A DNA stretch of 64,000 nt from Comamonas koreensis (GCF_021026195.1 NZ_JAJNCT010000007.1:92934-156933); one strand, 5' to 3'; positions 17,659 to 27,706 are shown, counted from the first letter of the stretch. The notes: generated by a model from the sequence alone, not told the origin. Numbers and translations: made by a program.

Positions 17659-17742
17659 TTGCCAGGCGCTTGAACAGCAGGAGGCTGGGTTCCATCCTCC
17701 GGCTGCGGCCCGGCACCCACCACCCAGTGCCAGGGCTTTATC

Positions 17743-17778
17743 GCCGATCTGAAGGAGAGCCTTCCGATCGGCTTTTTT
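17743..17778 (+). terminator. Intrinsic terminator after azoR
   Basis: GCCGATC-T-GAAGG (17743-17755) pairs with CCTTC-C-GATCGGC (17760-17772) apart from one T/C mismatch, with a 4-nt loop and six T residues after. Confidence 0.88.
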
Positions 17779-17889
17779 GCGTCTGCATGCCATGGCGATC
17801 CACTGAATCAGCCTATTCATACAGCGACTGAAAAATTGTCAACCCATGGTTACAATCGGCCGCCTCTGCTGCGCTAAAACTGCCTTTTC

Positions 17890-18768
17890 ATGAGCCAACT
17901 CGGTATCGTCCTGCATGTCTGCGGGCTGTGGATTCTCTCTAGCCTTGATGCGAGCGGCAAGTTGCTGGTCCTGGCGGGGGTGCCGGTGTTGATGGTGGCC
18001 TGGTTCCGCTATGTGGGCCATGTGGTGCTGATGGGCGTGTTGGTGCTGCCCAGACGCGGCATGGGGCTGTTTCGCACGCAGTCGCTGTCGCGCCAGATCC
18101 AGCGCTCGGTGCTGATGATTGCCACCACCTTGCTGTTCTTCCACGTGCTGAGCATGGTGCCGCTGGCCGAGGGCACGGCGATGAACTTCATGGCGCCGCT
18201 GCTGGTGATGGTGCTGGCGCCCTGGCTGCTGGGCGAGCGCCCGGGCTGGCACCGCTGGGCAGGCGTGGTGCTCGGCTTTGTCGGCATGCTGGTGGTCATC
18301 CGTCCGGGCGGGCAGTTATCTACCGAAGGGGCCATCTGGGGCGTGGTGACGGCCAGCACCTTTGCGCTGTTCCAGATCAGCACGCGCCGCGTGGCTGCGG
18401 ATGACCCGCTCACCAGCAACCTCTACGGCGGCCTGTTTGGCGCGCTGGTGCTGAGCGCCCTGCTGCCCTTTTTCTGGAAGCAGCTGGATCTGAGCATCTG
18501 GCAATGGCTGCTGCTGGCTTCCACCGGCCTCAGCGGCTTTGTGGGCCACTGGCTGCAGATCACCGCCTACAGCAGGACCAGCGCCACCTTGCTGGCGCCG
18601 TTCAACTACCTGCAGATCGTCTCTGCCACCACCTTGGGCTGGCTGATTTTTGGCCAGCTGCCCGATGCGGCGACCGCCGCCGGCATGGCCTTGATCTGCT
18701 GCGCAGGCCTGGGTGTGGTGCTGGTCGAAGTCTGGCAACAGCGCCTGCGCAAGCGCCTGGCGGCCTGA
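17890..18768 (+). CDS. EamA family (DMT superfamily) transporter
   Basis: 292 residues, ten predicted membrane helices in two EamA repeats. Seen: VAWFRYVGHVVLMGVLVLP in the first repeat, EGTAMNFMAPLLVMVLAPWL, WAGVVLGFVGMLVVIRPGG (end of repeat 1) and LLAPFNYLQIVSATTLGWLI near the end of repeat 2. Such proteins export or import metabolites such as amino acids; the substrate cannot be predicted. Single gene with its own promoter region after the azoR terminator. Confidence 0.88.
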   Translation: MSQLGIVLHVCGLWILSSLDASGKLLVLAGVPVLMVAWFRYVGHVVLMGVLVLPRRGMGLFRTQSLSRQIQRSVLMIATTLLFFHVLSMVPLAEGTAMNFMAPLLVMVLAPWLLGERPGWHRWAGVVLGFVGMLVVIRPGGQLSTEGAIWGVVTASTFALFQISTRRVAADDPLTSNLYGGLFGALVLSALLPFFWKQLDLSIWQWLLLASTGLSGFVGHWLQITAYSRTSATLLAPFNYLQIVSATTLGWLIFGQLPDAATAAGMALICCAGLGVVLVEVWQQRLRKRLAA

Positions 18769-19102
18769 AAAAGCCAGCGAAAACAAGAGGGAAAGCGCTG
18801 GGAGCATGGGCCCCAATACCCCAGCATTTAAGACCAGCTTCACCATTGAAGAAGTACCCCTTCGTCATTCGCGCACACCGGGGAAACCCAAATATCAAAT
18901 TGATAGCTATATATGCAAACCCAATGAGCATATAGCGCCCATTCTTTGCAGCTGCGCAGGTTGCAAAACCGGACAACTTGGATTGCCGGACGCCTGAGAG
19001 GCTTGGGTGACAATTAACAATTTGGCGGCAATGCTATACATTCGGTGATGACCGTCGCACAAGCGACAAAATTCATAATTCCAGTCACCGAGACGACATG
19101 CC
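18769..19102. promoter_or_regulatory. Intergenic region upstream of the Crp/Fnr regulator
   Basis: 334 bp, AT-richer than flanking genes, no convincing gene. It contains an imperfect hairpin at 18906-18936, GCTATATATGC against GCATATAGC, preceded by AAATTGATAGC. From memory this resembles the AATTGATAGCTGCTAGC-type repeats common in Comamonadaceae. Near the end, TTAACA (about 19014) and GCTATACAT (about 19032) could form the promoter of the regulator gene. Confidence 0.5.
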
Positions 19103-19816
19103 ATGGACGATCCCATCCTGACCCCCGAAGAGCGCGAAGCCATCAACACAGGGCGCTGGTTCAGCACCCTCTCGCCGACTTTGCGCCATGACATTCTGCG
19201 CTGCGCCTATGTCAAGCGCTTCAAGGATGGCGGGTTGATCTTCTCCCGTGGCGATGAGCCCGAAGAGTGGGTGTCCGTGGCCCGGGGTTCCGCCCGCGTC
19301 AGCTCGGCGTCGCTGACCGGCAAGCAGATCACCCTGACCTATGTCGAGCCAGGCACCTGGTTTGGCGATGTCGGCCTGTTCGACGACGACACACGCACCC
19401 ATGATGTCTATGCCCATGGCGAGACCACCCTGGTGTGCGTCAGCAAGGCGGATTTCCAGCGCATTCTGCAGACCCATGTGGAGTTCTACCAGGCGCTGGC
19501 GCGCATGCATGCGCGCCGCATCCGCAGCCTCTACGGCATGGTGGAAGACCTCAACACCCTGCCACTGCGCGCACGGCTGGCCAAGCAGCTGCTGCACCTC
19601 TCGCGCAGCTACGGCGTGCCCGGCAAGGAAAGCAGCGAAACCCGCATCGGCCTGCAACTGGCCCAGGAAGAGCTGGCCCAGCTACTCGGCGCCTCGCGCC
19701 AGCGCGTGAACCAGGAACTCAAATCGATGGAGCGCGAATCGTCCATCCGCATCGAGCCTTCGGGGCTGACGGTGCGCGACAGCAATGCGCTGCGCCGCAT
19801 TGCTGCGTCTGAGTAA
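19103..19816 (+). CDS. Crp/Fnr family transcriptional regulator
   Basis: 237 residues. The cyclic-nucleotide-binding-type barrel covers about residues 25-140 (SRGDEPEEWVSVARGSARVS, YVEPGTWFGDVGLFDDDTRT). A long helix follows, then a Crp-type helix-turn-helix at about 185-215 (LQLAQEELAQLLGASRQRVN). There is no N-terminal Cys cluster, so it is not an Fe-S Fnr; the effector cannot be predicted. No obvious operon partner. Confidence 0.88.
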   Translation: MDDPILTPEEREAINTGRWFSTLSPTLRHDILRCAYVKRFKDGGLIFSRGDEPEEWVSVARGSARVSSASLTGKQITLTYVEPGTWFGDVGLFDDDTRTHDVYAHGETTLVCVSKADFQRILQTHVEFYQALARMHARRIRSLYGMVEDLNTLPLRARLAKQLLHLSRSYGVPGKESSETRIGLQLAQEELAQLLGASRQRVNQELKSMERESSIRIEPSGLTVRDSNALRRIAASE

Positions 19817-19888
19817 TTACGCAGTAGTTATGCGACACCCCGGCCCACGCTTTGCGCATCGCGGTGGGCCGCAGGTCGAACGACCTGT

Positions 19889-19969
19889 CTAAAAAACGCC
19901 GTAGCTGTAGGCCACGTACAAAGCGGCCAATACACCAACCACGGCCAGAATGCGCATGATGCGTCCCAT
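19889..19969 (-). CDS. 26-residue single-pass membrane microprotein
   Basis: A small frame, ATG to TAG, encoding MGRIMRILAVVGVLAALYVA followed by YSYGVF. It is almost entirely one hydrophobic helix behind two Arg residues. GGGAGAACGAGCG before the ATG offers a plausible ribosome site. It lies 34 bp downstream of the rnhA stop on the same strand. No known family is recognised. The Arg-flanked helix and the position make it a credible short gene, but coding cannot be proved from one sequence. Confidence 0.5.
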   Translation of the reverse strand: MGRIMRILAVVGVLAALYVAYSYGVF

Positions 19970-20003
19970 CGCTCGTTCTCCCTGCTTGTAATGCTAAAAG
20001 GGC

Positions 20004-20453
20004 TCAGCCCCGGCCCAGCGCCATGGCCACGCCCCGGTTGGCCAGCGCATCAGCGCGCTCATTGCCAGGATCGCCGGCATGGCCCTTGACCCAGTGCCAG
20101 GTGATGCGGTGCTCTCCACCGTGCACCAGCGCATCCAGGCGCTGCCAGAGGTCCACGTTCTTGACGGGCTCCTTGCTCGCCGTGCGCCAACCCTTGGCCT
20201 TCCAGCCGGTGATCCATTCGGTGATGCCTTTGCGCACGTACTGGCTGTCCAGATACAGCTGCACGTCGCAGGGGCGCTTCAGGGCTTCGAGCGCCTGGAT
20301 CACCGCCATCAGTTCCATGCGGTTGTTGGTGGTGCCCAGCTCGCCACCGAACAGCTCCTTCTGCGCTGTGCCAGCGCTGAGCAAAGCGCCCCAGCCGCCT
20401 GGGCCAGGGTTGCCCTTGCAGGCACCGTCCGTATAAATCACCACTTGGTTCAC
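20004..20453 (-). CDS. rnhA: Ribonuclease HI
   Basis: 149 residues, usual length. Cleaves RNA in RNA-DNA hybrids, including R-loops and primers. The four catalytic acids are visible: Asp9 ([16 protein letters not shown]), Glu47 ([11 protein letters not shown]), Asp69 (QLYLDSQYV) and Asp135 ([12 protein letters not shown]), with His125 in WVKGHAG. The start is GTG at 20453 with AGGAGTGGTT just upstream; the frame remains open further upstream but without similarity. It lies 103 bp downstream of the methyltransferase gene on the same strand. Confidence 0.95.
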   Translation of the reverse strand: MNQVVIYTDGACKGNPGPGGWGALLSAGTAQKELFGGELGTTNNRMELMAVIQALEALKRPCDVQLYLDSQYVRKGITEWITGWKAKGWRTASKEPVKNVDLWQRLDALVHGGEHRITWHWVKGHAGDPGNERADALANRGVAMALGRG

Positions 20454-20556
20454 AACCACTCCTTGGCACTTGCCACGATTACAGGGGGCCACTATAAGCG
20501 CATTTGCGGGCGGTTTGCGCTCCCACATGGGCAGGGCGCGGCTTGGTGCTGACGCG

Positions 20557-21420
20557 CTATTCGGCGCTGCGCTGGGTCTCGGTCAGCCGCTCGCGGGCGG
20601 CCACCGCAGGGCGCGCAACGCCGCTGGGGGCTGGCGCCCTCCAGGGCGCAGCCAGCTTGTGCATGCTGGGGACTTTTTTCACTGCTTCGGCAAAATACAC
20701 GCCACCCAGCACCGGCCAGGCCGTGGGTCCTACCCGGTCCATCCATTCCCAGCGGCTCAGCCAGCTGTCGCTGCGCATCGCAGGGCGAAAGCAGCCAAAG
20801 CTGGCGCTTTGCAGCTCCAGCCCCAGCAGCTTGAGCCAGTCGCGCAAACGCCCGTAGCCGATCAGGTTGCGGTCATCGGGCATGGGCGGCAGCTTTTGCA
20901 GGCCAGGAATGCGCCGGGCCCAGGTGTGCATGCCCCAGAGGCTGGCCGGGTTGATGCCGCTGATCAGCACCCGGCCTTCAGGCACCATCACCCGCGCCAC
21001 CTCGCGCAGCACCGCATGCGGGTCAGCGCTCAGCTCCAGGGTATGGGGCAGCAGCACCAGGTCCAAGGTATCGGGGCCGAACGGCAGCGCATGGGCATCA
21101 CAGAGCAGGCTGGCAGTGACGGCCTCCGCGGGCGTTGCAGGCAGGCCCACATCGCTTTGTAAAGGCGGCGCAAAGCTCTGTACATCTGCCAGCCGGCTTT
21201 GCTGCCACTGCAGGGCCTGCTCTGTCGAGTCAAGCGCCAGCCAGCGGTGGGGCGTGCGATTGTTGCGCAGCCCCTGCAGCGGGAAAAGCCCGATCTGCAG
21301 GCTATGGAAGCCAAAAATATCGGCCACGGCATCGTCGTAACATGTTTGCTCCCAGGACAGCATGTAGCTGCCCAGCGGCGTCTGCCACCAATTTTGCGTG
21401 CCTATAATTTGGTCATTCAT
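20557..21420 (-). CDS. SAM-dependent methyltransferase (class I-like)
   Basis: 287 residues. The SAM-binding core is only partly canonical: [20 protein letters not shown] (the post-motif acidic/ALPF segment), then [20 protein letters not shown] and [19 protein letters not shown], matching the Methyltransf_11 layout. The N-terminal [20 protein letters not shown] block is characteristic of a betaproteobacterial family beside gloB. Target unknown. The start at 21420 has GAGGT about 9 nt upstream, inside the gloB gene; its ATG overlaps the gloB ATG on the opposite strand. Confidence 0.8.
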   Translation of the reverse strand: MNDQIIGTQNWWQTPLGSYMLSWEQTCYDDAVADIFGFHSLQIGLFPLQGLRNNRTPHRWLALDSTEQALQWQQSRLADVQSFAPPLQSDVGLPATPAEAVTASLLCDAHALPFGPDTLDLVLLPHTLELSADPHAVLREVARVMVPEGRVLISGINPASLWGMHTWARRIPGLQKLPPMPDDRNLIGYGRLRDWLKLLGLELQSASFGCFRPAMRSDSWLSRWEWMDRVGPTAWPVLGGVYFAEAVKKVPSMHKLAAPWRAPAPSGVARPAVAARERLTETQRSAE

Positions 21421-22192
21421 GCATCTGTTACCTCTGCCCGCTTTCAACGACAACTACATCTGGCTGCTGCACGACGGACAGCACGCGCTGGTCGTCGACC
21501 CAGGCCAGGCCGCGCCCGCGCTTGACGCGCTGCGCCGCCTCGATCTGCAGCTGCAAGCCATTGTAGTGACCCACCACCACGGCGACCATACGGGCGGCGT
21601 GGCTGAGCTGCGCGAGGCCACCGGCGCCCCGGTCTACGGCCCCGCCACCGAGGACATCCCCCAGCCTTGCCAGCCCATGCGGGGTGGTGACAAGCTGGAT
21701 CTGTTGGGCCTGCCGTGGCAGGTGATCGATGTGCCCGGCCATACCGCCGGGCATATCGCTTATTACTGCGCCGATGTAGCCGGGCAGCCACTGCTGTTCT
21801 GTGGCGACACCTTGTTCTCAGGCGGCTGCGGCCGCCTTTTTGAAGGCACGCCCGCGCAGATGCATGCATCACTGTCGGCGCTGGCTGCGCTGCCCGCCAA
21901 CACGCGGGTCTGCGCCGCCCATGAGTACACGCTCTCCAACCTGCGCTTTGCGCAGGCGGTAGAGCCCGACAACCAGGACATCGCCCATTACCTGGCGCAC
22001 TGCGAGCAGTTGCGCGAGCGGGGCGAGCCGACCTTGCCTGCGCAACTTGGCAACGAGCTGCGCATCAACCCTTTCCTGCGCTGCAGCCTGGCCCCCGTGG
22101 CCCGCGCTGCGCAGCAGTTTGATCCCTCCACCCCTGGCAGCGACCCGGTCGCCGTTTTTGCCGCGCTGCGTCGCTGGAAGAACCAATTCTGA
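21419..22192 (+). CDS. gloB: Hydroxyacylglutathione hydrolase (glyoxalase II)
   Basis: 257 residues. Hydrolyses S-lactoylglutathione to lactate and glutathione in methylglyoxal detoxification. The metal ligands are in VVTHHHGDHTGG (His52, His54, Asp56, His57), GHTAGHIAYY, GDTLFSGGCGRLFEGTP and AHEYTLSNLRFA; the C-terminal NELRINPFLRC is also typical. A TATAAT hexamer lies 12 nt before the ATG, so the leader would be very short. It is divergent from the methyltransferase with overlapping start codons, and its stop overlaps the mltD start (TGATG). Confidence 0.95.
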   Translation: MHLLPLPAFNDNYIWLLHDGQHALVVDPGQAAPALDALRRLDLQLQAIVVTHHHGDHTGGVAELREATGAPVYGPATEDIPQPCQPMRGGDKLDLLGLPWQVIDVPGHTAGHIAYYCADVAGQPLLFCGDTLFSGGCGRLFEGTPAQMHASLSALAALPANTRVCAAHEYTLSNLRFAQAVEPDNQDIAHYLAHCEQLRERGEPTLPAQLGNELRINPFLRCSLAPVARAAQQFDPSTPGSDPVAVFAALRRWKNQF

Positions 22193-23742
22193 TGAAGTAT
22201 CTGTACCTGTGGAGCCTGAGCGCCCTACTCGCCCTGACGGGCTGCGCCATGACCGAAACCGGCGGCCCCCCCACCGCCAATGCAGACGATGCCACCAAGA
22301 CCAGCTCGGTACCGCACACCCCCAGCTACCCCAGCGGCCCCTTGAGCCCCATCAATGCGGCCAGCCTGCAGGGCAATGGCGCCGTCACCAGCCTGGCCGT
22401 GCCCGATGACCTCTGGGACCGCATACGCCGTGGCTTTGCAATGCCCGATCTGGAGAACGACCTGGTCAGCAACCAGGAGCAGTGGTACTCCACGCGCCCC
22501 GATTACATCCAGCGCATGACCGCGCGCTCCTCCAAGTACATGTTCCATATCGTCGAGGAGCTCGAGCGCCGGGGCATGCCGACCGAGCTGGCCCTGCTGC
22601 CCTATATCGAGAGCGCCTACAACCCGCAGGCGGTCTCCAGCGCCAAGGCGGCCGGCATGTGGCAGTTCATGCCCGCCACCGGCACCTATTTCGATCTGAA
22701 GCAGAACATGTTCCGCGACGACCGCCGCGATGTGCTGGCCTCGACCCGCGCGGCACTGGACTACCTGCAAAAGCTCTACAACATGTTTGGCGACTGGCAC
22801 CTGGCACTGGCAGCCTACAACTGGGGCGAAGGCAGTGTGGGCCGCGCCATTGCCCGCAACCAGAAGCAAGGCCTGGGCGGCGCCTACACCGACCTGAGCA
22901 TGCCCGATGAGACGCGCAACTACGTGCCCAAGCTGCAGGCGGTCAAGAACATCATCGCCCACCCCGAGCGCTTCCAGGCCGAGTTGCCGCTGATCGAGAA
23001 CCACCCTTACTTCCAGGCCGTGACCCTGGACCGCGATATCGACACCGCCCAGGTGGCCGAGATGGCCGGCGTCACGATGGATGAGCTCAAGTCGCTCAAC
23101 CCCTCGTTCAACCGCCCGGTGATCTTCAAGGCCGGCACACCGCAGGTACTGCTGCCCTGGGACAACGCCAATGTCTTCCGCCGCAACCTGCAGGCCCATG
23201 AGAAAGGCCAGTACGCCAGCTGGACCGTGTGGACCGTGCCCAGCACCATGACCGTGGCCACCGCCGCCGGTATGGTCGGCATGAGCGAGAACGACCTGCG
23301 CGCGGTCAACAACATTCCGCCGCGCATGATGGTCAAAGGTGGCTCGGCGCTGATGGTGCCGCGCTCGGCCGCCGTCAAGCAGGACGTCTCCAGCCACCTG
23401 GCCGACAACGCCCACATCGCGCTGACCCCGGAAGTGGTCACCCGCCGCACGACCGTCAAGGCCCGCAAGGGCGATACCGTCGCCCGCGTGGCCCAGCGCT
23501 ACCGGGTCACCGCCGCACAGGTGGCTGACTGGAACGATGTCGGCGTCAAGAGCGCCTTCAAGGTGGGCCACCAGGTGGTGCTGTATATGCCCGTGCGCGT
23601 AGGTGCTGCACCAGCAGCGCGCGGCGGCCAGGCGGCGCGCGGCAGCCGCAGCAGCAATGCCAAAAGGCCGGCGGTGCGCCAGACAGCGACCCAGAAGGCC
23701 CCCTCCAAGCGCAGCACCAGCACCACGAAGAAAAAGCGCTGA
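22192..23742 (+). CDS. mltD: Membrane-bound lytic murein transglycosylase D
   Basis: 516 residues. Outer-membrane lipoprotein that cleaves peptidoglycan glycan strands. The lipobox ALLALTGC puts the lipidated Cys at residue 18. The SLT domain at about 105-230 has the catalytic Glu in ALLPYIESAYNPQAVSSAKA, then AAGMWQFMPATGTYFDLKQN and WHLALAAYNWGEGSVGRAI. LysM-type repeats follow at about 345-395 and 420-465. A basic Ala/Arg/Lys-rich tail of about 40 residues ends the protein. It starts in a TGATG overlap with gloB. Confidence 0.93.
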   Translation: MKYLYLWSLSALLALTGCAMTETGGPPTANADDATKTSSVPHTPSYPSGPLSPINAASLQGNGAVTSLAVPDDLWDRIRRGFAMPDLENDLVSNQEQWYSTRPDYIQRMTARSSKYMFHIVEELERRGMPTELALLPYIESAYNPQAVSSAKAAGMWQFMPATGTYFDLKQNMFRDDRRDVLASTRAALDYLQKLYNMFGDWHLALAAYNWGEGSVGRAIARNQKQGLGGAYTDLSMPDETRNYVPKLQAVKNIIAHPERFQAELPLIENHPYFQAVTLDRDIDTAQVAEMAGVTMDELKSLNPSFNRPVIFKAGTPQVLLPWDNANVFRRNLQAHEKGQYASWTVWTVPSTMTVATAAGMVGMSENDLRAVNNIPPRMMVKGGSALMVPRSAAVKQDVSSHLADNAHIALTPEVVTRRTTVKARKGDTVARVAQRYRVTAAQVADWNDVGVKSAFKVGHQVVLYMPVRVGAAPAARGGQAARGSRSSNAKRPAVRQTATQKAPSKRSTSTTKKKR

Positions 23743-23764
23743 GGCAACCCACGCCCCCGCACAG

Positions 23765-23789
23765 GACGCTCCTCGGAGCGTCTTTTTTT
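23765..23789 (+). terminator. Intrinsic terminator after mltD
   Basis: GACGCTCC and GGAGCGTC (23765-23782) form a tight stem followed by seven T residues. Confidence 0.92.
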
Positions 23790-23852
23790 ATGCGCACAGA
23801 CCTTACGGACAAAGGCCTCGCACTATGCTGGGCGCACCACAAAGGAGAGCGC

Positions 23853-24176
23853 ATGCGCGAAGGATTGGAAAAACTGCTGGCCAAGGGACAGGACAGCGCC
23901 GTGCTGCGCTTTGGCCTGGGCCAGGCCTGCTTGAAGGAAGAAGACTATGCGGCCGCCGCGCTGCACCTGGCGCAGGCCGTCGCGCAGAACCCGCAGTATT
24001 CGGCGGCCTGGAAGCTGCTGGGCAAGGCCCAGCTGGAATCGGGCGCAACGGACGCCCGTGCACAAGCCCAGGCCAGCTGGCAGCAAGGCCTACAGGTGGC
24101 AGAGCAGCAGGGGGACACGCAGACGGTCAAGGAGCTCACGGTGTTCCTCAAACGCCTGCAGAAAGCGGCTGGCTGA
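23853..24176 (+). CDS. Small tetratricopeptide-repeat protein
   Basis: 107 residues with about two TPR units: LRFGLGQACLKEEDYAAAAL then HLAQAVAQNPQYSAAWKLLG, ending with a third helix pair. No signal peptide, so cytoplasmic. The start at 23853 has a strong site (AAAGGAGAGCGC); the upstream in-frame ATG at 23790 lies inside the terminator tail. Function not predictable beyond protein-protein contact. Confidence 0.8.
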   Translation: MREGLEKLLAKGQDSAVLRFGLGQACLKEEDYAAAALHLAQAVAQNPQYSAAWKLLGKAQLESGATDARAQAQASWQQGLQVAEQQGDTQTVKELTVFLKRLQKAAG

Positions 24177-24205
24177 GCCGCCTTGGAGCGGGATCGTCCA
24201 AGAAA

Positions 24206-24238
24206 AAACGGCAAGGGCCTGGAAGGCGCTTGCCGTTT
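24206..24238 (-). terminator. Terminator at the end of the gsi cluster
   Basis: AAACGGCAAG (24206-24215) pairs with CTTGCCGTTT (24229-24238). The run of six A residues at 24203-24208 gives a U tract on the minus strand, right after gsiD. Confidence 0.85.
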
Positions 24239-24280
24239 CATCATGGCAGCTGGCTAGCAGCTCTAGCCAGGTACCGATGA

Positions 24281-25234
24281 TCAGTTGTCCAGCTTGGGGT
24301 CCAGCGCGTCGCGCAGGCCATCGCCCAGCAGGTTGAAGGCCAGCACCGTCACAAAGATCGCCAGGCTCGGGAACAGGGCCACATGCGGGGCGTTGAGCAT
24401 ATCGCTGCGCGCCTCGTTCAGCATGGCGCCCCACTCCGGCGTCGGTGGCTGTGCGCCCATGCCCAGAAAGGACAGGCTGGCAGCGGTGATGATCGAGGTG
24501 CCGATACGCATGGTCAGGTAGACCACCACGGAAGACACGGTGCCCGGCAGCAGGTGGCGCAGCATGATGACCCGGTCAGGCGCGCCAATGGAGCGTACCG
24601 CCTCGATATAGGTCTGCTGCTTGAGCGCCAGCACATTGCCGCGCACCAGGCGGGCAAAGGCCGGCACGCTGAACACGGCCACCGCCATGATCACATTGAT
24701 CATGCCGTTGCCCAGGATGGCGACGATACCGATGGCCAGCAGGATGCCGGGGAAGGCAAACAGCACATCGGACATGCGCATCACGCTGCGGTCCCACCAG
24801 CCTTCGTAGTAGCCGGCCAGCAGGCCCAGGATGGCGCCGATCACCGCACCAATGGCCACCGACACAAAGCCCGCAGCCAGCGAGATGCGCGCACCCACCA
24901 GGATGCGGCTGAAGATGTCGCGGCCCAGCGAATCGACGCCAAACCAGTGCTTGGCGGTGGGGGGCGAGTTCAGCGCGTCGTAGTCAAAGAAGTTCTCGGC
25001 ATCGTAGGGCACGATCCAGGGCGCCAGGATGGCGACCAGCACCAGCGCGATGATGAAGACGCCGGCCAACAAGGCCAGCTTCTGGCGCTTGAACTTGCGC
25101 CAGAACTCGGCCATCGGCGTGCGCATGCGCGTCGACGCGGCCAGGTTGGCGGGCAGGGATGGCGCAGCAGCGCCAGCAGCGGAGGCCGCCGCCACAGGGC
25201 GATCGGCAGATTCAGGAGCGTTCGGAGTATTCAT
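24281..25234 (-). CDS. gsiD: Glutathione/peptide ABC transporter permease (DppC/GsiD type)
   Basis: 317 residues. Second inner-membrane subunit of an oligopeptide-type importer. Seen: [20 protein letters not shown] (first helix) and [20 protein letters not shown] (the OppC-type GTDxLGRD signature). The EAA loop is [20 protein letters not shown], and the C-terminus is [16 protein letters not shown]. It has a Pro/Ala-rich cytoplasmic N-terminus. ATG 25234 is used; an in-frame TTG at 25240 has a slightly better spaced AGG. 15 bp separate it from gsiC. Confidence 0.9.
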   Translation of the reverse strand: MNTPNAPESADRPVAAASAAGAAAPSLPANLAASTRMRTPMAEFWRKFKRQKLALLAGVFIIALVLVAILAPWIVPYDAENFFDYDALNSPPTAKHWFGVDSLGRDIFSRILVGARISLAAGFVSVAIGAVIGAILGLLAGYYEGWWDRSVMRMSDVLFAFPGILLAIGIVAILGNGMINVIMAVAVFSVPAFARLVRGNVLALKQQTYIEAVRSIGAPDRVIMLRHLLPGTVSSVVVYLTMRIGTSIITAASLSFLGMGAQPPTPEWGAMLNEARSDMLNAPHVALFPSLAIFVTVLAFNLLGDGLRDALDPKLDN

Positions 25235-25249
25235 GGCCAAAGCACCTGC

Positions 25250-26170
25250 TTAGCGATAACGGATGGTGGGGTTGATCCAGGCATAGAGCAGGTCGACCAC
25301 CAGATTGATCAGGATGAATTCCAGCGAGAACAGCAGCACCAGGGCCTGGATGATGGGGTAGTCGCGCATCTCGACCGCGTCGACCAGCAAGCGGCCCATG
25401 CCCGGCCAGTTGAACACCACCTCGACAACGATGGAGCCGCCCAGCAGGAAGCCGAACTGCAGACCCATCATGGTCACCACCGGAATCATCGCATTGCGCA
25501 GGCCGTGCTTGATAACAACCACGGTCTCCTTCAAGCCCTTGGCGCGCGCGGTGCGCACATAGTCCTCTTTGAGGATGTCGATGAAGGAGCTGCGGGTAAA
25601 GCGCGCCATCACTGCCGCCACGGCCGCACCCAGGGTCAGCGACGGCAGCACATAGTGCTTCCAGCTGTCGGCGCCCACGGTGGGCAGCCAGCCGAGCTTG
25701 ACCGAGAAATACTGCATCAGCAGCATGCCCAGCGCAAACGATGGGAAGGAGATGCCCGACACCGCCAGGGTCATGCCCAGGCGATCGGGCCACTGATTGC
25801 GCCAGACGGCCGAGACAATGCCCAGGAACATACCCAGCACCACCGACCAGGCCATGGCCACGACGGTGAGCCAGAAGGTCGGGCCAAAGCGCTCGGCAAT
25901 CTCTTGCGAGACCGGGCGCTTCGTCCGGATGGATTTTCCAAAATCGCCCTGCAACGCATTGCTGAAGTAACGGATGAACTGCTGGTGCATGGGCAGGTCC
26001 AGCCCCAGGTCCTTGCGGACCAGTTCGATCGTCTCCGGGCCAGCTTCGGGGCCAGCAGCCAGGCGCGCGGGGTCACCGGGCAGCATGTGCACAAAGCCAA
26101 AAACCAGCACGCCCACGATGAGCAGTGTGGGTATCAGCCCGAGCAAGCGTTTGAGCAGGTAGCGATACAT
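25250..26170 (-). CDS. gsiC: Glutathione/peptide ABC transporter permease (DppB/GsiC type)
   Basis: 306 residues, six membrane helices. Seen: [20 protein letters not shown] at the start, [15 protein letters not shown] and [19 protein letters not shown] in the OppB-type periplasmic segment, and the EAA motif [20 protein letters not shown] at about 200-220. It pairs with the GsiD-type subunit. It begins 3 bp after the gsiB stop, so it is in the same operon. Confidence 0.92.
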   Translation of the reverse strand: MYRYLLKRLLGLIPTLLIVGVLVFGFVHMLPGDPARLAAGPEAGPETIELVRKDLGLDLPMHQQFIRYFSNALQGDFGKSIRTKRPVSQEIAERFGPTFWLTVVAMAWSVVLGMFLGIVSAVWRNQWPDRLGMTLAVSGISFPSFALGMLLMQYFSVKLGWLPTVGADSWKHYVLPSLTLGAAVAAVMARFTRSSFIDILKEDYVRTARAKGLKETVVVIKHGLRNAMIPVVTMMGLQFGFLLGGSIVVEVVFNWPGMGRLLVDAVEMRDYPIIQALVLLFSLEFILINLVVDLLYAWINPTIRYR

Positions 26171-26173
26171 GGA

Positions 26174-27706
26174 TTACTTCAGGTCGACGTCGGTGAAATT
26201 GAAGTTGCCGTCCGGGATCACGTAGAAGCCCGTCAGCTTCTTGGACTTGGCCGACACCAGCTGCTCGGTGTTCAGGAAGATCCAGGGCGCATCCTTCCAG
26301 ATCTTTTGCTGGGCATCTGCGTAGATCTTGCCGCGCTCGGCCGCATCGGTGGTCACCAGCGCCTTGGCAATGTCGGCATTGACTTCGGCATTGTTGTAGT
26401 AGGCGGTGTTGAAGCCGCGTGGAGGCTGGCTTTCACCGGCCAGCAGTGGGCGCATGGCCCAGTCGGCTTCGCCGGTGGACGAGGACCAGCCCACGTAGTA
26501 CATGCGCACGGCAGCCTTCGCTGGGTCCTGCACCGATTCCACTTCAGCCACGCGCTGGCCTGCTTCCAGCGCACGCACCGTCACCTTCACTCCCACCTGG
26601 GCCAGTTGCTGCTGGGCAAACTGGATGACCTTCTGGGCCGTCGAGTGGTTGTAGGCCGACCACAGGGTGCTCTCAAAGCCATTGGGGTAGCCCGCTTCCT
26701 TCAGCAAGGCCTTGGCCTTGGCTGGATCGTAGGGCCAGGGGCCCAGCTTGGTGGCAAATTCAACGCCCTTGGGCAGCACGCCTTCGGAGGGGATGGCGTA
26801 GCCGGCAAATGCCACCTTGGCCAGTGCTTCCTTGTTGATGGCGTAGTTCAGCGCCTCACGCACCTTCGGATTGTCGAAAGGCTTTTGCGTGGTGTTCAGC
26901 GAGATGTAGCGCGCAATGATCGAAGGCGCCACCACGATGTCGAGGTTGGCATTCTTCTTGAGGTTTTCAACTGCTTCGGGCGGCACACTGAAAGCGAACT
27001 GCGCCTCACCGGTCTGCATCATCGACGAACGGGTGTTGTTGTCCACCACCGGGCGCCAGGTGATCGAATCCACCTTGGGCAGGCCTTGCTGCCAGTAGCC
27101 GTCAAACTTGCTGACCTTCACATAGTCGGAAGGCTTCCACTCGACGAACTTGAAGGGGCCGGTGCCCACGGGGTGCTGGGCAATGTCCTTGCCATACTGC
27201 TTGAGCGCAGCGGGCGAGATGATCACGCCCGAGGGGTGGGCCAGCGAGTTGACGAAAGGCGCAAACTGCTCTTTGAGCGTGAACTTGACGGTGTGCTCGT
27301 CCACCGCCTCAGTCTTGGCGATGTTCTTGTACAGGTTGTAGCGCTTGAGCTTGTTGTCGGGGTTGGTCACGCGGTCAAAGTTGGCCTTCACCGCTTCGGC
27401 ATTGAAGGGGGTGCCGTCATGGAACTTCACGCCGCTGCGCAGCTTGAAGGTGTAGACCAGACCGTCCTTGCTCACGTCGTAGCCGGTGGCCAGCACGGGG
27501 ATCATCTTCATGTCCTTGTCGAAGCTGTACAAGCCTTCGTAGAAGGACTTGGCCATCGCTTGCGACACGGTGTCATTGGCGTCATAGGGGTCCGTCGTCG
27601 TGAAAGACGAGTACACGGCCACCGTCACATCCTTGGCGGCAAACGCCGGCAAAGCCGAGCCCGCCATCAGCATGGCTGCGGCGATCGAAGTCAAACGTCG
27701 TTGCAT
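26174..27706 (-). CDS. gsiB: Periplasmic glutathione/peptide-binding protein (SBP_bac_5)
   Basis: 510 residues. Signal peptide [20 protein letters not shown] with cleavage after AFA. The family-5 binding fold is clear: [40 protein letters not shown] and [27 protein letters not shown] precedes the ATG at 27706; the frame is open upstream but unsupported. Order and neighbours match E. coli gsiB, whose product binds glutathione, so glutathione is the best-guess ligand; other short peptides remain possible. Confidence 0.9.
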   Translation of the reverse strand: MQRRLTSIAAAMLMAGSALPAFAAKDVTVAVYSSFTTTDPYDANDTVSQAMAKSFYEGLYSFDKDMKMIPVLATGYDVSKDGLVYTFKLRSGVKFHDGTPFNAEAVKANFDRVTNPDNKLKRYNLYKNIAKTEAVDEHTVKFTLKEQFAPFVNSLAHPSGVIISPAALKQYGKDIAQHPVGTGPFKFVEWKPSDYVKVSKFDGYWQQGLPKVDSITWRPVVDNNTRSSMMQTGEAQFAFSVPPEAVENLKKNANLDIVVAPSIIARYISLNTTQKPFDNPKVREALNYAINKEALAKVAFAGYAIPSEGVLPKGVEFATKLGPWPYDPAKAKALLKEAGYPNGFESTLWSAYNHSTAQKVIQFAQQQLAQVGVKVTVRALEAGQRVAEVESVQDPAKAAVRMYYVGWSSSTGEADWAMRPLLAGESQPPRGFNTAYYNNAEVNADIAKALVTTDAAERGKIYADAQQKIWKDAPWIFLNTEQLVSAKSKKLTGFYVIPDGNFNFTDVDLK

